A DNA stretch of 64,000 nt from Ruminococcus sp. (lineage in GTDB: Bacteria > Bacillota > Clostridia > Oscillospirales > Ruminococcaceae), in NCBI GenBank assembly GCA_017441505.1, contig JAFRXL010000005.1:1-64000 (forward strand). Direction: 5' to 3'. Each line of letters starts with the position of its first letter. Position 1 is the stretch's first letter. This document shows, piece by piece, positions 46,098-55,011 of this stretch. Made by a program: the position numbers and the translations under genes. The notes under the pieces are model-generated. The model had not been told where the DNA came from, ran no database searches, and was given only the letters and a program-made list of their open reading frames with translations.

Positions 46098-46560
46098 CAT
46101 TATAGCGGCAGTATCTTCAAACGGCATTATAGGTGCCAGCGGCAGGATACCGTGGAGTATACCGGCAGATATGGCTCATTTTAAGAAGCTTACGACAGGC
46201 GGAGCTGTTATAATGGGACGGTATACATATGAAAGTATCGGACATCCGCTTCCTGAACGGCTCAATATCGTAGTATCACGGAAGAGCTGTTATTCGGGAG
46301 ATGATCTGGTAACAGTACCGGATATTGAGTCGGCAATAAAGCTTGCAGAAAAGGAAAGGTCTGAAACATTCATTTGCGGCGGTGAAAGAATATATTCTGA
46401 GGGACTTGGATATGCTCAGAGACTGTATCTCACGCTGCTGGACGATGAATATTCCGGAGATGCCTTTTTCCCTGAATTTGACCATTCAGAATTCCGCCTG
46501 ACTAAAATTCAGCGTGATAACGATAATAAACTCACATTTTGTACCTATTTGAGGAAATAG
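46090..46560 (+). CDS. folA: Dihydrofolate reductase
   Basis: 156 residues. MINIIAAVSSNGIIG, RIPWSIPADMAHFKKLT (catalytic Asp), GGAVIMGRYTYESIG, ICGGERIYS and YLTLLDDEYSGDAFFP are DHFR landmarks. Reduces dihydrofolate. Starts at ATG 46090, inside the end of the folBK gene; a ribosome-like AAAGGAA (46074-46080) precedes it. With folP and folBK this gives most of the pathway after GTP cyclohydrolase, which is not in this window. Confidence 0.96.
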   Translation: MINIIAAVSSNGIIGASGRIPWSIPADMAHFKKLTTGGAVIMGRYTYESIGHPLPERLNIVVSRKSCYSGDDLVTVPDIESAIKLAEKERSETFICGGERIYSEGLGYAQRLYLTLLDDEYSGDAFFPEFDHSEFRLTKIQRDNDNKLTFCTYLRK

Positions 46561-46596
46561 TATATGTGAATGAAAAGTAAATCATTGCAAATTTTA

Positions 46597-46626
46597 TTGA
46601 CAAACTTATAGAGTGAATAGTATAAT
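46597..46626 (+). promoter_or_regulatory. Promoter for the hexapeptide protein gene
   Basis: TTGACA at 46597-46602, 18-base spacer, TATAAT at 46621-46626. Confidence 0.8.
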
Positions 46627-46664
46627 ATATATGTAATTATATGTGTATATAGGAGTGCAAATAT

Positions 46665-47330
46665 ATGAATAACGTAAAAATATCAGAATTATATGATCTG
46701 ACACATACTTTAGCTGCTGATTATCTCAAAGGGTTCACATATCCTTGGGAAGCTTTAAAGGGGATAAGTGACCTTATAATATCTTTAGGAAAAGAACTTG
46801 ATCCGAATGAATATGATAATCCGTCTGAAAATGTGTGGGTACATAAAACTGCAAAGGTATTTTCGAGTGCATATCTTGGTGCACCATGTATAATAGGAGC
46901 TAATACAGAAGTTAGACATTGTGCATTTATAAGGGGAAGTGCACTTGTAGGAGAAAACTGTGTAGTAGGAAACTCCGTTGAATTAAAGAATGTCATATTG
47001 TTTGATAATGTTCAGACACCGCATTATAACTACGTTGGTGACAGCATACTTGGATACAAGTCACATATGGGAGCAGGTTCAATAACTTCAAATGTTAAGT
47101 CCGATAAGACTAACGTTGTTGTAAAATCCAAAGATGAGAAGATAGAGACCGGTATCAAGAAAATAGGTGCTATGCTTGGTGACTGTGTTGAGGTAGGATG
47201 CAACAGCGTATTGAATCCGGGTACTATAGTTGGAAGAAATTCAAATATTTACCCTACAAGCTGTGTTCGTGGAGTTATACCTGCAAACAGCATTTATAAA
47301 ACAGGCGGAGTTATAGCTGAAAAGAAATAA
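46665..47330 (+). CDS. Left-handed beta-helix (hexapeptide) GlmU-like protein
   Basis: 221 residues. After an N-terminal helical part come repeated hexapeptide turns (VWVHKTAKVFSSAYLGAPCI, IGANTEVRHCAFIRG, VGENCVVGNSVELK) and SHMGAGSITSNVKSDK and VGCNSVLNPGTIVG. There is no N-terminal pyrophosphorylase Rossmann domain, so it is not a full GlmU. Probably an acetyl- or acyltransferase on a sugar nucleotide; the exact substrate is unknown. AGGAGTG before the ATG. Confidence 0.85.
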   Translation: MNNVKISELYDLTHTLAADYLKGFTYPWEALKGISDLIISLGKELDPNEYDNPSENVWVHKTAKVFSSAYLGAPCIIGANTEVRHCAFIRGSALVGENCVVGNSVELKNVILFDNVQTPHYNYVGDSILGYKSHMGAGSITSNVKSDKTNVVVKSKDEKIETGIKKIGAMLGDCVEVGCNSVLNPGTIVGRNSNIYPTSCVRGVIPANSIYKTGGVIAEKK

Positions 47331-47632
47331 ACTCTCCACACTCAGCTTGGAGTATTCGCATTAAAAATTTACCGATCGCATTCTTGATCTATTTCCTTTA
47401 TGCCGAGCATTGGTTGGCAAGGTTTAGTTGGGGGAGCAATATGTATTGCTATATGATCGATAGTCAACAAATGAGCTTTATTATTGATCATATAGCAAGT
47501 GGTAATTCTGGTCAAATAGAAACTATATGCCATTGCTTGTGAAAAAATCTAAGCAGCACAATAGGTAAATAATAAAAATATATATTTTACTATTGCATTT
47601 TAACTCAGAATGTGGTAAAATATATATGTTAT
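47331..47632. other. 302-base gap with an unassigned long inverted repeat
   Basis: No convincing gene. A small hairpin CTCC / GGAG follows the hexapeptide stop. A perfect 13-base repeat TTGCTATATGATC / GATCATATAGCAA (47446-47458 and 47486-47498) extends to about 18 pairs with GU pairs and a 17-base loop. It is next to a short GCAATA-TG-TATTGC palindrome (47436-47449). A 54-codon minus-strand frame (47369-47533) overlaps it but has no ribosome site. Confidence 0.5.
47593..47621 (+). promoter_or_regulatory. Promoter for tRNA-Arg
   Basis: TTGCAT at 47593-47598, 17-base spacer, TAAAAT at 47616-47621, twelve bases before the tRNA. Confidence 0.7.
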
Positions 47633-47709
47633 GTCCCAATAGCTCAGTAGGATAGAGCGACTGTCTCCTAAGCAGTAGGCCGGAGGTTCGACTCCTCTTT
47701 GGGACGCCA
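47633..47709 (+). tRNA. tRNA-Arg (anticodon CCT)
   Basis: 77 bases including an encoded CCA. Acceptor GTCCCAA / TTGGGAC, D stem GCTC / GAGC, anticodon stem ACTGT / GCAGT with loop CTCCTAA (anticodon CCT, reads AGG), and T arm GGAGG-TTCGACT-CCTCT. Ends G-CCA. Confidence 0.95.
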
Positions 47710-47742
47710 GATTTAGTCGATAGTATTGGAAATATCGACCGC

Positions 47743-47767
47743 AAAGCCCGAGTTATCGGGCTTTTTT
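47743..47767 (+). terminator. Terminator of tRNA-Arg
   Basis: AAAGCCCGA-GTTA-TCGGGCTTT then T residues. Confidence 0.92.
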
Positions 47768-47781
47768 GATTTTATACAGAA

Positions 47782-47819
47782 ATAAAAATGCCGCAGTGAT
47801 CTATAAAATTACTGCGGCA
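47782..47819 (-). terminator. Terminator of the envelope operon (minus strand)
   Basis: TGCCGCAGT / ACTGCGGCA with a 13-base loop, followed on the minus strand by TTTTTAT. Also T-rich on the other side. Confidence 0.88.
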
Positions 47820-47833
47820 GATTTTTGGTATGC

Positions 47834-49006
47834 TTATTGTCCGTTAAGTATTAACGTCAGACTTTCGATTGCTTTATTATACTGTGAGTCAACGTTTTCG
47901 GTCTCATTTTCAACGACTACGTCAGGTGAAAGTCCGACCTTATTATAGCTTTTTTCAGAAGCTGTTTTTATTTCAGCTACTGTGAGTTTAACAGCACCGC
48001 CGTTTTCAAAATCAGTGATTTCCTGCAGTGAACCGTTTCCGCTGGTTTTTATACCTATAAGCTGAGCTCCGTTAACATCCTTTAGTGCAGCAGCAAAGAG
48101 CTCCGCAACATTGGATGTATTTTTGTTTACAAGAACAGCCATAGGGAGCTTTATAGCCGATTCATCAGAGTATACGATAGTTTCTGTGTGACCGTCCTTG
48201 TATTCAGCAGTAGCGATTATCCCCTCCGGAAGAAGCGGATCGAGACATTCCTGAACCGAGTCGATCACACCCTCACTGGTATCACGGACATCAAACAGAA
48301 GAGCTTCTGCACCATTGGAAGTTAGTCTTTGCAGAGTTTCTACGAACTGTTCAGGGGTATTTTGCTTGAAGCCGTCTATTTTGATATATCCAATATAGCC
48401 GTCAACAAGAGTACCTGTAACTGAAACGACCTCTATGGAGCGTCTTGTAAAAGTATAGCTTGTGTCAACACCATTATGGCGGACAGTAAGTTCAACAGTT
48501 GAGCCCTCAGAGCCTTTCATAGCCTCCATAGCTTCGTCGAAACCGGTCTCTTTAACGTCGATTCCGGCAACCGAAGTTATAACATCGCCGGATACAAGAC
48601 CGGATTCAGCAGCAGGGGAGTCCTCAAGAACATTTTCTATGAGTATATATCCACTTGAATCCTCAGTGAGAGTAAGTCCGAGACCTATCTGCTCACCGGC
48701 ATTTACAGTCTGTTCATCGATGTATTCATCCTGAGAGATATACTCAGAGAATTTATCTCCAAGACCGGAGACATAGCCTTTAAGTATGCCGTTGTTGAGG
48801 TCTTTTTCGTCAATATCTCCATTAAAATGCTCTCTGACGAAGGAATCAAGGTGTTGGAGAGAATTGTATTTTTTTGCTTTTTCGTTTACATCCACAACTT
48901 TTTTATTGTAGCTTTGAAGTGAGAAGAAGGAAGTCAGGATGAATGTGACCGCAGAGGCGATAGCAACGAGACTTATCGCCAGACCAAGGCTGATTTTCTT
49001 ATTCAT
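47834..49006 (-). CDS. S41 C-terminal processing protease-like protein with a lost catalytic dyad
   Basis: 390 residues from ATG 49006 (TTG 49027 is an alternative): N-terminal membrane anchor (about 8-30), a helical part, a PDZ domain (about 100-185), and an S41 domain. In CtpA/Tsp proteins the Ser of SASASE and the Lys of TFGKG, 25 residues apart, form the dyad. Here these are Asn in NTSNVAE (residue 299) and Asn in TSGNG (residue 324), while the later Gln (GSLQ) is kept. A protease by fold, probably not by activity. Last gene of the cdaR-like/ftsE/ftsX/M23 operon. Confidence 0.85.
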   Translation of the reverse strand: MNKKISLGLAISLVAIASAVTFILTSFFSLQSYNKKVVDVNEKAKKYNSLQHLDSFVREHFNGDIDEKDLNNGILKGYVSGLGDKFSEYISQDEYIDEQTVNAGEQIGLGLTLTEDSSGYILIENVLEDSPAAESGLVSGDVITSVAGIDVKETGFDEAMEAMKGSEGSTVELTVRHNGVDTSYTFTRRSIEVVSVTGTLVDGYIGYIKIDGFKQNTPEQFVETLQRLTSNGAEALLFDVRDTSEGVIDSVQECLDPLLPEGIIATAEYKDGHTETIVYSDESAIKLPMAVLVNKNTSNVAELFAAALKDVNGAQLIGIKTSGNGSLQEITDFENGGAVKLTVAEIKTASEKSYNKVGLSPDVVVENETENVDSQYNKAIESLTLILNGQ

Positions 49007-49060
49007 ATTATCATCGCTTTCAAACAAAATCGGGCAGTTTTGATACTGCCCTACTTTTTA

Positions 49061-50446
49061 TTACTGGCCTATATAGTGACCTATATAAGGTTTTGGATCA
49101 ACTCTCTGACCGCCGATACGCACTTCAAAGTGAAGATGCGGACCGGTTGCCTGTCCGGTAGAGCCGACATATCCGATAGTCTCGCCCTGACTTACAGACT
49201 GACCGTAAGAAACGCAGGCAGATGTCAGGTGACCATAAACAGTCATAGAACCGTCCGGATGCTGGAGTATAACGTGGTTGCCGTAACCGCCTCCGCAGCC
49301 GCAGCTTCCGGGGTTATTATGTGGACACGAGTTATACATTTCGACAACAGTACCACTCTTTGATGCGACTACCGGAGCACCTGCGATACCGAGATCACCG
49401 ATATCCCAGCCGCTGTGATACAAAGTAGCACCTGAACCAAACGGGTCAGGTCTGTAGCCGAAGTAGCTTGATATGTAATAGAATCCCGGACAAGGCCATG
49501 CATATCCGGAGCTGTCAACATCAGAAGGGATGATAGTTCCCGGCTGAACGGAAGGTACGAAACTTTGATTGTTATTAGCAGCAGCGGCTGCTTCTTCCTG
49601 TTGTTTGCGTATACGTTCCTTTTCGAGTCTCTCATACTCAGCTCTGATCTCAGCTTCTTCAGCTTCAAGATCGGCATTACGCTGATCGAGAGTACGTTTA
49701 TCGTTTTTGAGACGTTCTTCCTCACGAGCGAGATTATCGAGAACTTCCTGAGTTTTAGCCATTTTTTCGTTAACGGAATTTATCTCTTTGATACGCTCTT
49801 CTTTTTTTGCTTTAAGCTCATTGTTTTTCATTTCAAGCGTGAGTTTTTCTGTCTCTATAGTTTTCTTGTCGTTTTCGAGCTCATCAATATCACTGAGTAT
49901 ATCATCGATGAGCTTTTCATCGTACTCCGCCATACGGTTTGCCATTTCCATTTGCGACATAATATCGTAGAAATCTGACGCACCGAGTATAACAGAAGCA
50001 AGATTATCGTTTCCTGAAATATACATTTCACAGAGACGCTTTTTGAACAATTCTATATTTTTGTCGATATTATCCTGTTTTTCTTTAATGGTATTATTCA
50101 GGTCATTAATGTTATTCTGAGCATCAAGAATATCGTTATTCAGCTTGTCTATTTCGAGATCAAGACTTGCGATATTCTCTTTAATGAGATTGATCTGAGC
50201 TACAAGTGTCTCTTGATACTGCTGATTGCTTGCTTTATCATTTTCAAGCTGAGCGAGCTGAGCTTCAAATTCAGCAATCTGAGCGTCATTTTCGGCTCTT
50301 TCCTCATGAAGTTCATTAATGGTCTTAGCCGAAGCGGTGTTTATCCTGTTGTCTTTAACGGCAGGATAAGCGAGGATAAGTCCAAGCGAAACAGCAGAAC
50401 AAGTGATGAATGATATGACTTTTTTGAATATATTAAGTTTACTCAT
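49061..50446 (-). CDS. M23 peptidase (EnvC/PcsB-like) with coiled coil, second copy
   Basis: 461 residues. Signal peptide (MSKLNIFKKVISF and the following segment, cut near TASAKT), a long coiled coil (about 43-285), a short linker and an M23/LytM domain with the zinc ligands HSGWDIGD and HLHFEV intact. Acts on, or activates cutting of, peptidoglycan peptide crosslinks during division, normally with FtsEX. Close paralogue of the gene before it (same start, coiled coil and domain). The only good ribosome-like AAAGGAG is 37 bases upstream (see findings). Confidence 0.9.
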   Translation of the reverse strand: MSKLNIFKKVISFITCSAVSLGLILAYPAVKDNRINTASAKTINELHEERAENDAQIAEFEAQLAQLENDKASNQQYQETLVAQINLIKENIASLDLEIDKLNNDILDAQNNINDLNNTIKEKQDNIDKNIELFKKRLCEMYISGNDNLASVILGASDFYDIMSQMEMANRMAEYDEKLIDDILSDIDELENDKKTIETEKLTLEMKNNELKAKKEERIKEINSVNEKMAKTQEVLDNLAREEERLKNDKRTLDQRNADLEAEEAEIRAEYERLEKERIRKQQEEAAAAANNNQSFVPSVQPGTIIPSDVDSSGYAWPCPGFYYISSYFGYRPDPFGSGATLYHSGWDIGDLGIAGAPVVASKSGTVVEMYNSCPHNNPGSCGCGGGYGNHVILQHPDGSMTVYGHLTSACVSYGQSVSQGETIGYVGSTGQATGPHLHFEVRIGGQRVDPKPYIGHYIGQ

Positions 50447-50516
50447 TTTATAGAATGCCGGAGATTTGACCGGACTAATACAACTCCTTTCGGGTTTTGC
50501 CTTATATCAAAGCAGA

Positions 50517-51959
50517 TCACGGACCGGTATAGCCGAGTGGGTTCTGAGGAACTCCGCCGACATATATCTCAAAGTGGAGGTGAGCTCCGGTAGACCAGCC
50601 TGTAGAGCCTACAGCACCGATCACCTGTCCCTGACTAACAGTTTGTCCGTATGAAACAGAAGCATAACTAAGGTGTCCGTAAACAGTAGAAGTACCGTCA
50701 TCATGAGTTATCATAACATAGTTGCCGTAACCGCCGTTACATCCGCAGCTATATGATTTAGCACAGTTATGGGTACACAGATTGTAAACGCCTGATACAG
50801 TACCGCCTTTTGAAGCTACAACAGTAGCTCCCATAATGCCGGCGTCACCAACATCGACACCGTTGTGATTTCGTCCCCACCTGTATCCGAATGGACTTGA
50901 AATATAGCCAAATCCCGGAACAGGCCAGATGAATCCGCCTGTACTTGTTGCCGGTGGAGTATATGTAGTTGCCGGCGGAGTATAAGTCGGAGTTTCAGCC
51001 GCCGCAGTAGTGTTATTATTTGTCTGCTCCTGCTGAACTGCCTGCTGCTGTGCAGCCTGTTGAGCTGCTTGCTGCTGTGCAGCCTGCTGTGCCGCAAGTC
51101 TTGCAGCTTCATCAGCTTTACGCTGCTGTTCCTCAGCAGCTTTTCTTGCAGCCTCACGAATTTGCTCAGCCTGAGCATCGAGGTCGGCATTATACTTAGC
51201 GAGCTTAGCTTTATCGCTTTCGAGCATTTGCTGCTCCATAGCAAGAGCGTCAAGAACTTCTTTAGTCTTCTGCATTTCTTCGTCGAGTTGAGCGAGGTCT
51301 TTCTTTTTCTGCTCTACCTTATTATTCTGATCCTGTACTTTCATTTCGAGTGTCAGTTTTTCGGTCTGCAGAGCAGTTTTAGAGTTTTCAAGTTCATCGA
51401 TATCATCGAGAAGTCCGTTAATGAGGTTCTCATCGTATTCTGCCATACGGTTAGCCATTTCGACCTGAGACATGATGCTGTAGAAATCGGAAGCACCGAG
51501 TATAACAGAAGCGAGGTTATCGTTGCCATTGACGTACATATCGCAGAGACGTCCTTTAAAGAGCTCGATGTTATGGTCGATAGCGTTCTGCTGTTCAACT
51601 ATGGACTTATCCAATTCGTCGATATTTTTCTTTGTATTTTCTATATCCTCATTGAGTTTATCAAGTTCAAGATTGAGATTGTTTATATTCTCTTTTATAA
51701 GTCGGATCTTCTCCATAAGAGTATCCTGATATGCCTGTTCATCGCTTTTACTGTTTTCAAGCTCAGACAGCTTGCTGTCGTATTCAGCGATCTTGGCATC
51801 ATTAGCTGCTCTTTCCTCTTGTATCTCATTAAGAGTTTTAGCGGAGGCAGTATGTGTTTTTTTCTCTGATACTACCGGATAAGCAGCTACTATACCAATA
51901 GAGAGAGCAGTGCAGGTCATAAAAGAAAGAGTTTTTTTGAATATGCTTAATTTACTCAT
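50517..51959 (-). CDS. M23 peptidase (EnvC/PcsB-like) with coiled coil, first copy
   Basis: About 480 residues from ATG 51959 (chosen by comparison with the paralogue at 49061; ATG 51971 is also in frame). Signal peptide, coiled coil (about 40-280), a Gln/Ala-rich stretch and a Thr/Pro-rich linker, then an M23 domain with NHNGVDVGD and HLHFEI metal ligands intact. Directly follows ftsX, the usual place for FtsEX-activated hydrolases. The two copies probably arose by duplication; they now differ mainly in the linker. Confidence 0.9.
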   Translation of the reverse strand: MSKLSIFKKTLSFMTCTALSIGIVAAYPVVSEKKTHTASAKTLNEIQEERAANDAKIAEYDSKLSELENSKSDEQAYQDTLMEKIRLIKENINNLNLELDKLNEDIENTKKNIDELDKSIVEQQNAIDHNIELFKGRLCDMYVNGNDNLASVILGASDFYSIMSQVEMANRMAEYDENLINGLLDDIDELENSKTALQTEKLTLEMKVQDQNNKVEQKKKDLAQLDEEMQKTKEVLDALAMEQQMLESDKAKLAKYNADLDAQAEQIREAARKAAEEQQRKADEAARLAAQQAAQQQAAQQAAQQQAVQQEQTNNNTTAAAETPTYTPPATTYTPPATSTGGFIWPVPGFGYISSPFGYRWGRNHNGVDVGDAGIMGATVVASKGGTVSGVYNLCTHNCAKSYSCGCNGGYGNYVMITHDDGTSTVYGHLSYASVSYGQTVSQGQVIGAVGSTGWSTGAHLHFEIYVGGVPQNPLGYTGP

Positions 51960-52031
51960 AAATAGCTGCATATGATACAGTTTGACCCGTTATCGGATCA
52001 TGGCATCACACGCTGACTCCTTTCAATTATA

Positions 52032-52940
52032 TTAAACATCGATATGCTTTCTTGTACTTATAACACTTCCTAATGCACCTATCAGTGAACCTACAACGAG
52101 GTATGCTATAAGGACGATTATCATTATGTCAGCAAATGGCACAAGGCTTTTCAGACCGAATGCATTCATGAGAGATGCCTGTTTGAGCAGAACTCTGTAT
52201 ATAGAGCGGTAAAGTGCCCATGTGATGAAGAATGCACCGGCACCGGAAAATAGTCCGGTCACCATGCCCTCAACAAAGAAAGGCATACGTATGAAGGCAT
52301 TTGTCGCACCAACATACTTCATGATCTGTATTTCTTCACGGCGTGCATAAACGCTTGCCTTTGTAGTATTTGAGATCATTATCATGGATACTATAGCAAG
52401 TGTGATTATAACAGCACCGGCAATGAGCGATACGACTTTTCTCAATTCTTTAAGAAATTCAGCGACCTGAGGAGAAGAGTAGGCTTTCTGTACTTTAGCT
52501 ATCTTCTGTATCTCAGCGGTCGTATCAGCGATGGTATCGTTATCCTTTACGGTCACGCTAAAGCCATCCGGCATAAATTCAGCGTCAGTAATATAGTTTT
52601 CTATGAGCTTTTTTGCCTTTGGAAGATCCTTTTTCTGAGTTTCAAGAGCATCTTCTTTTGACTTGAATTCGATAGTGTTTACATTAGATATTGCTCTTAT
52701 AGCATCCTCAGCCTTTTTTATATCTTCATCAGAAGCTCCTACATCCATGAATACAGATATTTCGTTTTTATCTCCGAGACCGATTATCATACGGTTCATA
52801 TTGATATAGAACAATGAAGCTATACCAACGAGGAGAAGTGAGATCAGGAGCACACAAAAGGTAGCGAATGCCATCATTTTATTTTTCCATATATTTTCCA
52901 CGCCCTGGTCGGCGAGGTATTTTATACCGCTTAATTTCAT
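52032..52940 (-). CDS. ftsX: Cell division protein FtsX
   Basis: 302 residues. Four helices: one N-terminal (about 24-48), an extracellular loop of about 110 residues (NEISVFMDVGASDEDIKK, typical of FtsX), then three helices at the C-terminus. With FtsE it signals across the membrane to M23 hydrolases, which are the next two genes. The ATG overlaps the ftsE stop (ATGA). Confidence 0.94.
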   Translation of the reverse strand: MKLSGIKYLADQGVENIWKNKMMAFATFCVLLISLLLVGIASLFYINMNRMIIGLGDKNEISVFMDVGASDEDIKKAEDAIRAISNVNTIEFKSKEDALETQKKDLPKAKKLIENYITDAEFMPDGFSVTVKDNDTIADTTAEIQKIAKVQKAYSSPQVAEFLKELRKVVSLIAGAVIITLAIVSMIMISNTTKASVYARREEIQIMKYVGATNAFIRMPFFVEGMVTGLFSGAGAFFITWALYRSIYRVLLKQASLMNAFGLKSLVPFADIMIIVLIAYLVVGSLIGALGSVISTRKHIDV

Positions 52941-53866
52941 TCTGCACCTCCGGATTTCTTTTCGCCTGTTATTGCAGCGATAACATCATCCGGCGACATT
53001 TTGTCGATCGGTATATCTATGTCCTCATTGAGAGCCATAAATGCAGCTTCTTCACCCTGAGCAAGTATTTCAGACGGGTCTGAGAGCTGGTCGGGAACTG
53101 GAACAGCGGCTTCTGTACCGGTAAGAACAGCGTCATTGCTCGACTGCATCTGATAAGCTGTATCCGGTTCAGAGCCGGGGAGCAGTTCGTCATTTGCACC
53201 AAGGATGACTTCATCGAATACGATCTCACCTTCAGTTATATTTATGATACGTCCGCCGAAATGACGAACGAGGTCATGTTCGTGTGTGACCATGAGTATA
53301 GTAGTACCCTGATCGTTGATACCCTTCAGCAGTTCAACGATCTCATAGGAAAGCTCAGGGTCGATATTACCGGTAGGCTCGTCAGCGATAATGAGCTGCG
53401 GGTCGTTTACCAAAGCTCTTGCGATAGCGACACGCTGCTTCTCTCCGCCTGAGAGTTCATCGGGATATGAATTGGTTTTGGCATGGAGTCCTACAAGACT
53501 TATAACGTATGGGACTCTTTTGCGTATGTACTTGATCGGTGCATCGATAACACGGAGAACGAAAGCGATATTTTCGTAAACTGTCATGGACGGGATAAGG
53601 CGGAAGTCCTGGAAAACGAAGCCGAGAGTACGGCGGAATTCAGGTATCTTACGCTTTTTGAGCTTACTGAGATTATAGCCGTTAACGGTAACAACACCGC
53701 TTGAAGCGTCTATTTCTTTCAGAAGGAGCTTGATCATAGTACTTTTGCCCGCACCGGAAGAACCTACAACGAAAGCGAAGTCGCCGTCGTTTATTTTGAG
53801 GCTGACGTTATTAAGAGCGTCAACACCGCTTGAATAGGTTACGGATACGTTTTTTAATTCTACCAA
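52937..53866 (-). CDS. ftsE: Cell division ATP-binding protein FtsE with a C-terminal extension
   Basis: 309 residues; a normal FtsE has about 228. ABC motifs: GSSGAGKSTM, LSGGEKQRVAIA and LIIADEPTGNID. After the ATPase (about 1-225) comes an acidic tail of about 80 residues, rich in Asp, Ser, Pro and Ala, ending GEKKSGGAE. The start is TTG 53866 with an AGGTG ribosome site. FtsE drives FtsX and thereby septal hydrolases. The tail looks disordered, and I know no function for it. Confidence 0.92.
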   Translation of the reverse strand: MVELKNVSVTYSSGVDALNNVSLKINDGDFAFVVGSSGAGKSTMIKLLLKEIDASSGVVTVNGYNLSKLKKRKIPEFRRTLGFVFQDFRLIPSMTVYENIAFVLRVIDAPIKYIRKRVPYVISLVGLHAKTNSYPDELSGGEKQRVAIARALVNDPQLIIADEPTGNIDPELSYEIVELLKGINDQGTTILMVTHEHDLVRHFGGRIINITEGEIVFDEVILGANDELLPGSEPDTAYQMQSSNDAVLTGTEAAVPVPDQLSDPSEILAQGEEAAFMALNEDIDIPIDKMSPDDVIAAITGEKKSGGAE

Positions 53867-53925
53867 ATTAGTTACACCTGCCTTGAAAATTGGCGTGAAT
53901 ATTCTGATAAGTCCCTATGGACCAA

Positions 53926-55011
53926 TCAGAACTTCACAGGATTAGCAGACAGGTACTTTTTAACCATGAGTGCGATCTTGAAGATGATAGCGTGATCAAA
54001 TTCACGGAGATCAAGACCTGTAAGCTTTTTGATCTTTTCGAGTCTGTATACGAGAGTATTTCTGTGAACGAAGAGTTTTCTTGAAGTTTCAGAAACGTTG
54101 AGGTTATTCTCGAAGAATTTCTGAATAGTGAAGAGAGTTTCGTGATCGAGTGACTCGATGCTGCCTACCTTGAATACCTCGTGGAGGAAAGTCTCGCAGA
54201 GAGTAGTAGGGAGGTGATAGATAAGTCTTGCGATACCGAGGTTATCATAGCTTACGATGACCTTGTCTGTATCGAACACCTTACCAACTTCGAGAGCCAT
54301 CTGAGCTTCCTTGAATGAACGAGCAAGGTCCTTGACGCCGACAACAGAAGTACCTATACCAACATTTACACGGGTATAGAACTCGCTGCTGAGAGTATCA
54401 GCGATAGAACGAGCGAGCTTTTCGAGGTCCTTTGAATCAACAGTGCTCTTGAGCTCCTTAACGAGAACGATGTCGCTTTCAGTGATATTGAAAACGAAGT
54501 CCTTGTTCTTATCAGGGAAGAGGTTCTGGATAACATCATAAGCAGAGATGTCGTTAGCTGAAATAATTCTTATGAGGAATACAGCACGGCTTATCTCGGC
54601 ATTGAAGTGAAGCTCTCTTGCCTTGATGACAATATCACCGGGGAGAACGTTATCGAGAATAACATTCTTTATGAAGTTGTTTCTGTCGTACTTTTCATCG
54701 TAGTACTGCTTGATATTAGAGAGAGCGATAGCGAGGATACCTGCGTACTTAGCAGCAGCATCATCAACGCCCTCAACGAAAACTGCGTAATCTGGCTTTA
54801 CTCGTGAACCGAAAGGCTTATATGTGAAGCCGTCACGGATAAAGATGTCATGAGAGTCACTGAGGTCCAGTGAAACGAATTCATTAGTAGTGCCCACACG
54901 AGTAAGATCGCTGCAGGCAATGATTGTAGCTGTCTCATCCACAACACCGATAGTAGCGTCTATGGAATCACGCATCTGATGAACTAAACCCTGAAATAAT
55001 CTGTTGGACAT
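53926..55011 (-). CDS. CdaR/PucR-type transcription regulator
   Basis: 361 residues. An N-terminal sugar-diacid-recognition-like part (MSNRLFQGLVHQMRDSIDATIG) and a C-terminal PucR helix-turn-helix (LFTIQKFFENNLNVSETSRKL, FVHRNTLVYRLEKI). It is first in the run leading to ftsE; the ligand in this species is unknown. GAAGGGATG precedes the ATG. Confidence 0.9.
   Translation of the reverse strand: MSNRLFQGLVHQMRDSIDATIGVVDETATIIACSDLTRVGTTNEFVSLDLSDSHDIFIRDGFTYKPFGSRVKPDYAVFVEGVDDAAAKYAGILAIALSNIKQYYDEKYDRNNFIKNVILDNVLPGDIVIKARELHFNAEISRAVFLIRIISANDISAYDVIQNLFPDKNKDFVFNITESDIVLVKELKSTVDSKDLEKLARSIADTLSSEFYTRVNVGIGTSVVGVKDLARSFKEAQMALEVGKVFDTDKVIVSYDNLGIARLIYHLPTTLCETFLHEVFKVGSIESLDHETLFTIQKFFENNLNVSETSRKLFVHRNTLVYRLEKIKKLTGLDLREFDHAIIFKIALMVKKYLSANPVKF

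Noticed and set aside
47369..47533. 54-codon minus-strand frame in the gap before tRNA-Arg
   Set aside because: No ribosome site, overlaps the inverted repeat, and matches nothing I recognise; kept only as a note in the gap entry.
52017..52031. c-di-AMP (ydaO) riboswitch upstream of the first M23 gene
   Set aside because: Wall-hydrolase context made this worth checking, but the leader is too short and lacks the ydaO consensus.
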